NCBI GenBank assembly: GCA_024639885.1
Contig: JAHEGD010000010.1
Span: 1 to 46,461, forward strand
Direction of reading: 5' to 3'
Source: Porticoccaceae bacterium
Lineage (GTDB): Bacteria; Pseudomonadota; Gammaproteobacteria; Pseudomonadales; Porticoccaceae
Length of the DNA stretch: 46,461 nucleotides
Shown: piece by piece, positions 25,825 to 32,938 of the stretch
How the letters are laid out: the number at the start of each line of letters is the position of its first letter
Position numbering within the stretch: the stretch's first letter is position 1
Position numbers and translations under genes: made by a program
Notes under the pieces: generated by a model
The model's database searches: none
What the model saw: the letters and a program-made list of their open reading frames with translations, nothing else
What the model was told of the DNA's origin: nothing

Positions 25825-26219
25825 GTGTTACCGAGCGGACCCTGCTGTGTCGCGACGACCAACTCGCCGAAGGTGCCACCTTGGAGCTGGAGTGCCACGG
25901 CGCTTCAGTGATCGCGCTCCGCCACAACGGCGAACTGCACGCCTACTGGAACAGCTGCCCGCACCTGTCGGTACCACTCAATTGGGGCCCCAACCGGTTC
26001 CTCGACCCCTCTAAACAGTATCTCCAGTGCGCCACCCACGGCGCGCTGTTTGAGCTCGGCGACGGGCGCTGTATCTCCGGCCCATGCCAGGACGATCAGC
26101 TAGCCAGGCTCATTCTCGAGCGCGACGGCGACCACCACTACGTAGTCGCCGGGCAACCGCTGCCAGAGCAGCCGAGCAACCTGCGCCGCGAGGCGCTCGA
26201 CGAAATCGCTCGGCAATAA
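25821..26219 (+). CDS. Small Rieske 2Fe-2S domain protein
   Basis: Soluble 132-residue protein with a Rieske-type centre: CPHLSVPLNW supplies Cys-x-His and CATHGALF supplies Cys-x2-His, 17-20 residues later than in the bc1 Rieske spacing. The rest (HNGELHAYWNSCPH, DGRCISGPCQDDQL) resembles stand-alone Rieske ferredoxins that feed oxygenases or assimilatory reductases. Translationally coupled to htpX through ATGA. No oxygenase is nearby, so the partner is unknown. Confidence 0.85.
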   Translation: MSVTERTLLCRDDQLAEGATLELECHGASVIALRHNGELHAYWNSCPHLSVPLNWGPNRFLDPSKQYLQCATHGALFELGDGRCISGPCQDDQLARLILERDGDHHYVVAGQPLPEQPSNLRREALDEIARQ

Positions 26220-26243
26220 GCGGACAGTAAAAGTGGAAATTGC

Positions 26244-26272
26244 TTGAAAAAGCACGGAAATCGCTCTATAAA
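26244..26272 (+). promoter_or_regulatory. Predicted strong sigma-70 promoter for dksA
   Basis: -35 TTGAAA (26244-26249), a 17-base spacer and -10 TATAAA (26267-26272), five of six matches each. The transcript would start near 26279, leaving a leader of about 44 bases. Confidence 0.75.
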
Positions 26273-26322
26273 CGCCGGTTTAGCCCTGAGCGTTGAGTGC
26301 ACCAGATAAAAAGGATTTAGCT

Positions 26323-27372
26323 ATGGCCACCAGCAAAACTGCCAACAATAAGAAGAAAGCCACCGCCAAACCGGCGGCAGCTAAGCGCGCGCCCGCCAAA
26401 AAGGCAGCTGCCAAGCAGCCCCCTGCGAAAAAAGCGCCAGTGAAGAAAGCACCCGCTAAGAAAGCACCAGTCAAGAAGGCGCCGGTGAAAAAAGCGCCCG
26501 CTAAGAAATCGCCAGTGAAGAAGGCGCCAGTGAAGAAGGCGCCAGTGAAGAAAGCGCCAGTGAAGAAGGCGCCAGTGAAGAAGGCGCCAGTGAAGAAAGC
26601 ACCAGTGAAGAAGGCGCCAGTGAAGAAGGCGCCAGTGAAGAAGGCACCAGTGAAGAAAGCACCAGTGAAGAAGGCGCCAGTGAAGAAGGCGCCAGTGAAG
26701 AAGGCGCCAGTGAAGAAAGCGCCAGTGAAGAAAGCGCCGGTGAAAAAAGCGCCCGCTAAGAAAGCGCCAGTGAAGAAAGCACCAGTGAAGAAAGCACCAG
26801 TTAAGAAAGCACCAGTTAAGAAAGCAGCGGCCAAGCGACCCCAAACCTCTACCCCAACAAAGCGTACCCCTGTGACCAAACCCTCTACCCCCAACAAAGC
26901 ACCCGCCAAAAAGCGCGCAACCGCAAAAGCGACGCCACCCTCCTCGGCAACGGCGGCGAGCCTGCACGGCATACAACCTTACACCGAGAAAAAAAATGAA
27001 GAGTACATGGGCGAGCCGCAGCGCGCCCACTTCAAGCAGATTCTGCTCGCTTGGAAGCACGAGCTGATGGAAGAGGTCGACCGCACCGTATCGCACATGA
27101 AAGATGAGGCGGCTAACTTCCCCGACCCAGCCGACCGCGCCACCCAGGAAGAGGAGTTCAGCCTTGAGCTGCGCACCCGCGACCGCGAGCGCAAGCTAAT
27201 CAAAAAAATTGATAAGACCCTACTGCGGGTAGAGGACGACGACTACGGCTTCTGCGACCAGTGCGGCATCGAGATCGGTATCCGCCGGCTTGAGGCGCGA
27301 CCCACTGCAGAGCTCTGCGTCGACTGCAAAACGCTCGACGAGATCCGTGAAAAGCAGATCTCTGGCGGCTGA
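26323..27372 (+). CDS. dksA: DksA with a long lysine-rich, histone H1-like N-terminal repeat domain
   Basis: RNA polymerase secondary-channel factor acting with ppGpp. 349 residues, against about 150 in E. coli. The last 120 are canonical DksA: coiled-coil tip DPADRA (Asp268, Asp271, Ala273), the [11 protein letters not shown] helix and the zinc finger Cys311-x2-Cys314-x17-Cys332-x2-Cys335. Residues 37-166 are 26 tandem five-residue units, mostly KAPVK, flanked by other K/A/P-rich sequence: the composition of AlgP or histone H1 tails, predicted disordered and strongly basic. ATG 26323 follows AAAGGAT; the upstream TTG (26293) is less likely. First gene before gluQ and cbrXAB. K/A/P-rich DksA tails exist in some other lineages such as Xanthomonas, from memory. 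Confidence 0.95.
   Translation: MATSKTANNKKKATAKPAAAKRAPAKKAAAKQPPAKKAPVKKAPAKKAPVKKAPVKKAPAKKSPVKKAPVKKAPVKKAPVKKAPVKKAPVKKAPVKKAPVKKAPVKKAPVKKAPVKKAPVKKAPVKKAPVKKAPVKKAPVKKAPAKKAPVKKAPVKKAPVKKAPVKKAAAKRPQTSTPTKRTPVTKPSTPNKAPAKKRATAKATPPSSATAASLHGIQPYTEKKNEEYMGEPQRAHFKQILLAWKHELMEEVDRTVSHMKDEAANFPDPADRATQEEEFSLELRTRDRERKLIKKIDKTLLRVEDDDYGFCDQCGIEIGIRRLEARPTAELCVDCKTLDEIREKQISGG
26431..26820 (+). repeat. 26 tandem copies of a 15-base unit inside dksA
   Basis: Period 15 bases, unit AARGCRCCAGTGAAG with variants, in frame, encoding K(A/S)P(V/A)K. Variation is mostly at synonymous third positions, with KAPAK units at three places and KSPVK once. Blocks 26581-26640 and 26641-26700 are nearly identical, indicating a 60-base duplication. 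Confidence 0.97.
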
Positions 27373-28255
27373 TCGCACCCCCCCAGCAACGGCCGCGGTG
27401 GGGCGCTTCGCCCCCTCGCCAACTGGCCCACTGCATCTCGGTTCGCTGACCGCCGCCGTCGGTAGCTACCTCGAAGCGCGCAGCCGCGGCGGCCGCTGGC
27501 TGCTGCGCATTGAAGATATCGACCCACCCCGCGAAGTAGCCGGCGCCGATACCCTGATTATGCGTCAGCTCGAGCAGCACGGGCTGGACTGGGACGGCCC
27601 AGTCCGCTACCAGAGCAGCCGACTCGAACGCTACCGCGAGATCGCCGACCAGCTCTCTGCGCAGTGCTGCGCCTACCGCTGCAGCTGCACCCGGGCGCGG
27701 CTCAAACAGCTGCCTAGCGTCAGCTACGACGGCCACTGCCTGCGCCAGCCGCCACCCGACGCAGCGGCCGCGGCGCTGCGATTGCGGGTTGGTCCCGACA
27801 GCCGCTGTGAGTTCGACGATCTCTACCTCGGTCGCCAACGGCAAGACGTCGCCGAGCAGTGTGGTGACTTCGTCATCTGGCGCCGCGACGGGCTGGTCAG
27901 CTACCAGCTGGCGGTGGTGGTCGACGATTTTGAGCAGGGGGTCAACCTGGTCGTGCGCGGCGCCGATCTACTCGATAACAGCGGCCGCCAGATCGCCCTG
28001 CAGCGACAGCTCAACTACCCAACACCACGCTACGGCCATCTGCCACTGGTCGTTGATGAGCGCGGCAACAAACTCAGCAAACAGAACCACGCGGCTTGCC
28101 TAGTGGCCGGCAGTGAATCACAATCTCTGCTGTTTGCGCTGCGCCAGCTCGGCCTGCAGCCGCCCGCCGAGCTGACCGGCGCGCGCCCCGCTGCGCTGCT
28201 CGACTGGGCGCAACAGAACTGGCGACCGCCGATCGGGCTCGCCCACCACCACTAG
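27347..28255 (+). CDS. gluQ: Glutamyl-Q tRNA(Asp) synthetase
   Basis: Truncated GluRS paralogue that glutamylates queuosine in tRNA(Asp). About 302 residues from GTG 27347, overlapping the end of dksA; GTG 27398 would begin right at the catalytic strand and is the alternative. Motifs: [15 protein letters not shown] (HIGH-type), [10 protein letters not shown], zinc cysteines in [10 protein letters not shown] and [13 protein letters not shown] and KLSKQNHA (KMSKS-type). No anticodon-binding domain. The dksA-gluQ pair is conserved in gammaproteobacteria. Confidence 0.95.
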   Translation: MKSRSLAADRTPPATAAVGRFAPSPTGPLHLGSLTAAVGSYLEARSRGGRWLLRIEDIDPPREVAGADTLIMRQLEQHGLDWDGPVRYQSSRLERYREIADQLSAQCCAYRCSCTRARLKQLPSVSYDGHCLRQPPPDAAAAALRLRVGPDSRCEFDDLYLGRQRQDVAEQCGDFVIWRRDGLVSYQLAVVVDDFEQGVNLVVRGADLLDNSGRQIALQRQLNYPTPRYGHLPLVVDERGNKLSKQNHAACLVAGSESQSLLFALRQLGLQPPAELTGARPAALLDWAQQNWRPPIGLAHHH

Positions 28256-28306
28256 GACGCCAACCGCTATGCCAACCACCCCCCCACCACACCGGGCAAG
28301 CTGACA

Positions 28307-28486
28307 GTGCTTAACTACCGGACCGTCAGCGGCCTGCTGCTGCTCTGCGTGGTGGTGCTGCCGCTCTCGTTTCAGTGGGCGACCGCTGCCGACGGCCACT
28401 GGTGGCGCCCGTTTGTGGTCTGGTCGCTACTGATTTACGGGGTCTTTCTGCAACAGCGCCGGCGCGCCGGCAGCGGCGATGAGTAG
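28307..28486 (+). CDS. cbrX: CbrX-like small membrane protein upstream of cbrA
   Basis: A 59-residue frame from GTG 28307 (MLNYRTVSGLLLLCVVVLPL...). It has two hydrophobic segments, about residues 8-25 and 37-50, and a basic end QQRRRAGSGDE. It overlaps the cbrA start by 8 bases (28479-28486). In Pseudomonas a small gene, cbrX, lies in the same place and is translationally coupled to cbrA; position, size and overlap support the same role here. No clear Shine-Dalgarno. I cannot tell whether the protein itself matters or only the coupling. Confidence 0.75.
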   Translation: MLNYRTVSGLLLLCVVVLPLSFQWATAADGHWWRPFVVWSLLIYGVFLQQRRRAGSGDE

Positions 28487-31358
28487 CCTCACCGTCGCAC
28501 TCTACGCCGCTGCGGCATTGGTCGCCGTCGCCGCACTGCTGCGCTGGCTGCTGCAGCCACGCCGCGAGCGGCTGCTCAATCTGCTGTTGCCACTGACGCT
28601 GGTCGCCAGCCACGGCGTGCTGCTCAGCGGCGGGGTCATCGAGATGGCCGGCCGCTACGGCTACGGCGGTGTCATCGCACTGTTCGGCTTTACCCTGATC
28701 TTTGCCCTGTCGCCAATTCTGCTAGAGCCGATCCGGCGCCTGCAACGGCTGGTGCGGTTTGCCACTACAGTCGACTTTTTGACCTTCCGCTACCGCGGCC
28801 GGGCGGTATCGCTAATAGCTAGCGCCGGCCTGGTGGTGGTCTCGCTACCCCTACTGCAAGCCCAGTTTATCGCTCTCACCGATCTGCTCGAGCAGCTGCT
28901 CGGCGACTACGCCCGGCTCGCCACCAGCAGCGCCGTGCTGCTGATCGCGATCACCTGCTGGCTGCTGCTGCCGCGCCGGCGCCGAGAGGTGCGCTTCGCA
29001 CTGATGGCGATTTGCGGCGCCGCACTGATCACCGTCACCGCGCTGGTCGCCACCCAGGTGGCGCTGCCCAGCTTCGGCGGGTTGGCCGCGCTCAACGACT
29101 GGGTGATCAGCAGCGGCCAGCAGCAGGTGATCCACCGCACCGAGGACGCCTACCCGCTGTTTATTCTGTTTATTGCCGCCAGTATTGTGCTGCCGGGCAA
29201 TTTTTTGGTGGCGCTGTCGGACCGCATCAAGCCCGCCCAGGTTCGCCAAATTGCCTGGAGCTACCCGCTGCTGGTGCTACTGGTGACCATGGCAACCCTG
29301 CCAATCCTCTGGAGCGGGCTGGCCAGCCAGCTCGACTCGCCGCTGCAGGGCTACCTGTTCGCGCTGCCCGCGGCAGCCGGCAACGGGCCGCTGTCGGCGT
29401 TTGCCGCGCTCGCCATTATCGCCACAGCGCTGCTCTGCAGCTGCTCGCTGAGCGCGCTGCTAGCGCGTATGGTGATCAACAGCGCGGTGCTGCCGACGAT
29501 CAATTTTGCCACCATCGCCAACCTCAACGGCTGGATCTCGCGACGCATCGTCAACCTCGCCATTGTCATCTCGGTCGCCGCAGCGGCGCTCGCCAGTGCC
29601 GGCAACAACGCCAGCCTAACCGATCACTACTTGGTCAGTTTTGTCGGCCTGGCGCAGTTTGTTCCCGGCTTGGTAGCGGCCAGCTACTTTCCCAATATCG
29701 GTCGCAACGGCTTTCTGATCGGATTAGTGCTCGGCTTGCTGGTCTGGCTGGTTGGGCTATTTATCCCGCTGATGGTCGGCGAAACGGTGCTGCTCACCGG
29801 CCTCGCCGGCGGCGGTCTGGCGGCCAGCTTGGCCAACTGGCCGCTCTGGGCGCTGCTCGCCGCGGTGGTCAATGTCAGTGCCGCCGCCATCGCCAGCGCG
29901 CTCTCACTGCGCAGCCGCGAAGAGCGCTTCTTCGCCCATCTCTGCATGGTCGACAACGTCTATGTGCCGGCCCGCGTCGAGCTCAGCCAGCGCAGCGTGG
30001 CCGAGATGCAGACGGCCCTGCACGGCGCGCTCGGCAGAGCCGCCGAGGAGGAGCTCAGCGCCGCATTGGCTCAGCTTGGTCTCGATCGCAACGAGCAGCG
30101 CCCGGCCAAATTGCGCCAGCTGCGCGAGCGGTTGGCCCGCGAGCTGTCGCTGCGGCTCGGCCACTATGCGGCGTCGCGGATGCTAGAGCGGGCACTGCCG
30201 ATCAGTGAGCAGAGTCTGGCCAACGGCGCCGAACAGCGCGAGGATCTCAACCGGATCGAGTCGGTACTGGCGGTTGGCAGCCGCGAGCTGACCGGTATCG
30301 CCAGCGAGCTCAATCGGCTGCGCATCCACCACCTCGAGCTGCTCGAGGCGCTGCCGGTCGGGGTGGTGTCGCTCGACAACCACGGCGAGATTCTGCTCTG
30401 GAACCGCAAGATGGCTGAGCTCAGCGGCCTGCCCCGCGAGCGCATGGTCGGCGCCTCACTGGCCGACCTGCCGGCCGACTGGCGCGCCCTGTTCGAGCAG
30501 CTGGTCGCCAGCCAGCAGCTGACAATCAATAGCCACCCACTCGCCAGCGCAGCCAGCAAGCGCTGGTTTAATCTGCAAAAATCGACCGAAGTACTCGGTG
30601 ACGACGACGCCAGCGAACAGCTGCTGGTCGTCGAGGAGGTCACCGAGGCGGTGCTGCTCGCCCAGCAGCACATCGACCGCGACCGGCTCGCCTCGATCGG
30701 TCGGTTTGCCGCCGGTGTCGCCCACGAGATCGGCAACCCGGTGACCAATATCTCGCTGCTCGCCCAAGATCTGCGCAGCGAGCTGCCGTGCGCCGAGGTC
30801 GACACGGCCACCGAGCAGCTTCTCGGCCAGACCCAACGGATTACCGCCATCGTCCAATCGCTGCTGCGCTTTACCCGCGGCGACAGCGGCGGCGAGCAGC
30901 TCGAGCTGCTCAATGTGGCCGAACTGGCCGCCGAGGCGGTGCGGCTCAGCCCGCTCGACGCCGGCGGCCAGCCGCGCCCGGTCGACAGCCAGATCGACCC
31001 AGCGCTCGCCGTCCGAGCCGACCGCCACCAGCTGTTGCAGGTGCTGATCAACCTGCTGCGCAACGCCGACCAGGCTTCAACGAGCGGCGCACCGATCACG
31101 CTGCGCGGGGTGCTCGACGCCAACAACGGCTGCCAGCTCGACATCATCGACGCCGGCAGCGGCATCGCCGAACCGCTGCTGCCGCGTATCTACGAGCCGT
31201 TTGTGACCAGCAAAGCCCCCGACCAGGGCACCGGGCTCGGACTCTGGGTGGTCTACCAGTTGATGCGCAACATCGGCGGCGAGATTAAACTGTTCAACAA
31301 CCCGACAGCCGGCGCCACCGCGCGGCTGCTGTTCCCCAAGCCTGCGAGTCAACCATGA
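28479..31358 (+). CDS. cbrA: Sensor histidine kinase CbrA with sodium-symporter-like N-terminus
   Basis: Membrane sensor controlling carbon/nitrogen balance with CbrB. 959 residues: an N-terminal SLC5/SSS transporter-like domain to about residue 495 with a dozen or more membrane segments; a linker; a PAS domain near 615-700 (LEALPVGVVSLDNHGEILLWNRKMAELSG); the H box FAAGVAHEIGNP (His749); and an ATPase domain with LINLLRNADQA (N box), DAGSGIA and GTGLGLWVV (G boxes). In Pseudomonas CbrA can transport histidine; the signal is not settled. ATG 28479 is coupled to cbrX and the stop overlaps the cbrB ATG (ATGA). Confidence 0.95.
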   Translation: MSSLTVALYAAAALVAVAALLRWLLQPRRERLLNLLLPLTLVASHGVLLSGGVIEMAGRYGYGGVIALFGFTLIFALSPILLEPIRRLQRLVRFATTVDFLTFRYRGRAVSLIASAGLVVVSLPLLQAQFIALTDLLEQLLGDYARLATSSAVLLIAITCWLLLPRRRREVRFALMAICGAALITVTALVATQVALPSFGGLAALNDWVISSGQQQVIHRTEDAYPLFILFIAASIVLPGNFLVALSDRIKPAQVRQIAWSYPLLVLLVTMATLPILWSGLASQLDSPLQGYLFALPAAAGNGPLSAFAALAIIATALLCSCSLSALLARMVINSAVLPTINFATIANLNGWISRRIVNLAIVISVAAAALASAGNNASLTDHYLVSFVGLAQFVPGLVAASYFPNIGRNGFLIGLVLGLLVWLVGLFIPLMVGETVLLTGLAGGGLAASLANWPLWALLAAVVNVSAAAIASALSLRSREERFFAHLCMVDNVYVPARVELSQRSVAEMQTALHGALGRAAEEELSAALAQLGLDRNEQRPAKLRQLRERLARELSLRLGHYAASRMLERALPISEQSLANGAEQREDLNRIESVLAVGSRELTGIASELNRLRIHHLELLEALPVGVVSLDNHGEILLWNRKMAELSGLPRERMVGASLADLPADWRALFEQLVASQQLTINSHPLASAASKRWFNLQKSTEVLGDDDASEQLLVVEEVTEAVLLAQQHIDRDRLASIGRFAAGVAHEIGNPVTNISLLAQDLRSELPCAEVDTATEQLLGQTQRITAIVQSLLRFTRGDSGGEQLELLNVAELAAEAVRLSPLDAGGQPRPVDSQIDPALAVRADRHQLLQVLINLLRNADQASTSGAPITLRGVLDANNGCQLDIIDAGSGIAEPLLPRIYEPFVTSKAPDQGTGLGLWVVYQLMRNIGGEIKLFNNPTAGATARLLFPKPASQP

Positions 31359-32581
31359 GTGCGCTACTGGTTATTGAAGACGAACAGATCACCCGCCAAT
31401 CGCTCTGTAAATTGCTGCAGCGCAACGGCTACCAAGTGGCCAGTGCGGCCAGCCTGAAGGCCGCCGCCGAGCTCGGCGAGCTGACTCAATACGACTTGAT
31501 CATCAGCGATCTGCGGCTGCCCGGCGAGCCCGGCAGCGAGCTGCTCAACCACCAGCCGGCGCTGCCGGTACTGATCATGACCAGCTACGCCAGCCTGCGC
31601 TCGGCGGTCGACATCATGCGCAGCGGCGCTATCGACTACATCAGCAAACCGTTTGAGCAGACCGACATGCTCGCCGCAGTGGCCCGTGCGCTCAACCACC
31701 GTCGGGTGAGAGAGCCCAAGATCACCTCGCTGGAGGTGATCGGCAGCAGCGCGGCGGCGGCCGGCCTGCGCGAGCAGATCGCCGCGCTGAGCCGCGCCAA
31801 CAAGCCGATTTTGATCAGTGGCGAGTCGGGGGTGGGCAAGTCGCTGGCGGCGCGCCTACTGCACAAGCTCTCCGGGGCCAAGCAGCTGCTGCGCTTTAAC
31901 TGCGCGGTCGACAATGGCGAACAGCTCGCCGCGCTACTCGAACACGCCGACGATACCAGCAGCCTGGTGCTCGACCATATCGGCCAGCTCGGTCCTGCGC
32001 GGCAAGAGCAGCTGCACAACGCGCTGAGCGGCAACCAGATACAGCTGATCGCGCTCAGCGATCGGCCGATCGAAGCGCTAGACCAGCTCAGCCAGCCGCT
32101 GCTGTTTAGGCTCGCTGCGCGCCGTTTAGTTATCCCGCCGCTGCGCGAGCGCAGCGAAGATATCGATGAGCTCTGCCATTTTCTGCTCGCCGCACTGGCC
32201 GGCCGCGACGACATCGCGCTGGCGCCGCCGCTCGCCCATGCCCTGCATCACTACCACTGGCCCGGCAATATCCGCGAGCTGCGCAACCTGCTTGAGCAGC
32301 TGCTGGCCGCGCAGCCGACCGCCCGCGAGCTGACCGCCGCGGCACTGCCAGAGCCACTGCACAGCCTTGCCGAGCAGTTCGATACCGAGTCGGCGAGCGA
32401 CCCGGCGAGCGCCAGCGGAGTGCCGCTCACCCTGTCGCTGGAGCAGTATTTCCGCGAGTTTGTGCTCGCCAACCAGGCCTCGATGAGCGAGACCGAGCTG
32501 GCTAAGGGGCTCGGCATCAGTCGCAAGAGCCTCTGGGAGCGGCGCCAAAAACTCGCTATCAAACGGCCCGGCAGCGACTAA
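31355..32581 (+). CDS. cbrB: Response regulator CbrB with a degenerate AAA+ domain lacking GAFTGA
   Basis: 408 residues. Receiver domain 1-118 with phosphoacceptor Asp52 (ISDLRLPG), Thr76 and Lys98. AAA+ domain: Walker A GESGVGKS (156-163) is intact, but the segment that in NtrC-type proteins carries ESELFGHEKGAFTGA is missing. Residues 188-203 run from NGEQLAALLEHADD straight into the Walker B strand, which reads LVLDHI, with His for the catalytic Glu. The arginine-finger region is LSQPLLFRLA instead of FREDLYYRL. The C-terminal Fis-type helix-turn-helix closely matches CbrB (SLEQYFREFVLANQ, TELAKGLGISRKSLWERRQ). Identity is firm; sigma-54 activation is probably lost. Confidence 0.95.
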   Translation: MSALLVIEDEQITRQSLCKLLQRNGYQVASAASLKAAAELGELTQYDLIISDLRLPGEPGSELLNHQPALPVLIMTSYASLRSAVDIMRSGAIDYISKPFEQTDMLAAVARALNHRRVREPKITSLEVIGSSAAAAGLREQIAALSRANKPILISGESGVGKSLAARLLHKLSGAKQLLRFNCAVDNGEQLAALLEHADDTSSLVLDHIGQLGPARQEQLHNALSGNQIQLIALSDRPIEALDQLSQPLLFRLAARRLVIPPLRERSEDIDELCHFLLAALAGRDDIALAPPLAHALHHYHWPGNIRELRNLLEQLLAAQPTARELTAAALPEPLHSLAEQFDTESASDPASASGVPLTLSLEQYFREFVLANQASMSETELAKGLGISRKSLWERRQKLAIKRPGSD

Positions 32582-32605
32582 CCGGCGCCACACCTGTGTC
32601 GAAAA

Positions 32606-32611
32606 GTAACA
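32606..32611 (+). promoter_or_regulatory. GTAACA half-site upstream of the sRNA
   Basis: GTAACA, part of an imperfect dyad CTGT-N11-ACAG at about 32595-32612. It resembles, from memory, half-sites described for CbrB at crcZ. Weak evidence. Confidence 0.25.
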
Positions 32612-32666
32612 GTTTTTCAGCCGGCGAGCCGTTTTAGGCCATTTTTTGCGGCGATCCTGCCGGCCA

Positions 32667-32697
32667 CTGTTGCAACCGCCCGCCAACAGCATAAATT
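32667..32697 (+). promoter_or_regulatory. Candidate promoter and dyad ahead of the CrcZ-like RNA
   Basis: -35 TTGCAA (32670-32675), 16-base spacer, -10 TAAATT (32692-32697), four of six matches each. The dyad CTGTTG (32667-32672) / CAACAG (32684-32689) overlaps it. A sigma-54-like GG...GC is present (GGCCACTGTTGC) but its spacing is 8 rather than 10 bases. Confidence 0.35.
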
Positions 32698-32703
32698 GGC
32701 TAT

Positions 32704-32857
32704 CGAAGCGGGAAGGCTTCAACAAGTGAACAGACCAATAACAATAAATAATAATAAAAAGCCAATAACAACAACTGGAAGGATCGGGCCTTGCCAACCG
32801 CCGCAGAGCGCGTGGCCAGAGCCGCTAGAAGGGGAGCAGCCACTGCTCCCCTTTTTT
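32704..32857 (+). ncRNA. crcZ: CrcZ-like Hfq-titrating small RNA
   Basis: The cbrB-pcnB gap (32582-32938) has no plausible coding frame and holds an A-rich island in GC-rich surroundings. Three runs of four A-R-N triplets lie at 32737-32748 (AATAACAATAAA), 32750-32761 (AATAATAAAAAG) and 32764-32775 (AATAACAACAAC), the signature bound by the distal face of Hfq. A 5' hairpin GAAGC-GGGAAG-GCTTC (32705-32720) precedes them and an intrinsic terminator ends the unit. In Pseudomonas, CrcZ is made from exactly this locus and sequesters Hfq/Crc to relieve catabolite repression. At about 154 nt this is much shorter than CrcZ (about 400 nt). The 5' end is inferred from a weak promoter and is uncertain. 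Confidence 0.75.
32829..32857 (+). terminator. Intrinsic terminator of the CrcZ-like RNA
   Basis: Perfect stem AAGGGGAGCAG / CTGCTCCCCTT with a 3-base loop, running into six T. Confidence 0.92.
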
Positions 32858-32884
32858 CATGGCCTCCCACCGCTGGCGCGGCTC

Positions 32885-32893
32885 TGCTACACT
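32885..32893 (+). promoter_or_regulatory. Possible extended -10 promoter for pcnB
   Basis: TGC-TACACT forms an extended -10 element 46 bases before the pcnB ATG. No recognisable -35. It would let pcnB be transcribed after the strong terminator. Confidence 0.3.
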
Positions 32894-32938
32894 GCGCGGC
32901 AAATTAACTAGCCACCGCGCTACCCAACGGCCCACCGC

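Noticed and set aside
26431-26820. CRISPR-like regular repeat
   Set aside because: The 15-base units abut with no spacers and encode KAPVK in frame with dksA.
26280-26972. Long minus-strand frame of 230 codons with a repeated TGAFF pattern
   Set aside because: It is the exact antisense image of the in-frame dksA repeat; periodic codons keep all frames open. No ribosome binding site or homology supports it.
32665-32676. Sigma-54 promoter GGCCACTGTTGC before the sRNA
   Set aside because: GG and GC are separated by 8 bases; the sigma-54 element requires 10.
32582-32938. Small protein gene in the cbrB-pcnB gap
   Set aside because: Short frames exist (for example 32696-32911) but lack a ribosome binding site and run through the terminator hairpin and A-rich runs; an RNA gene explains the structure better.
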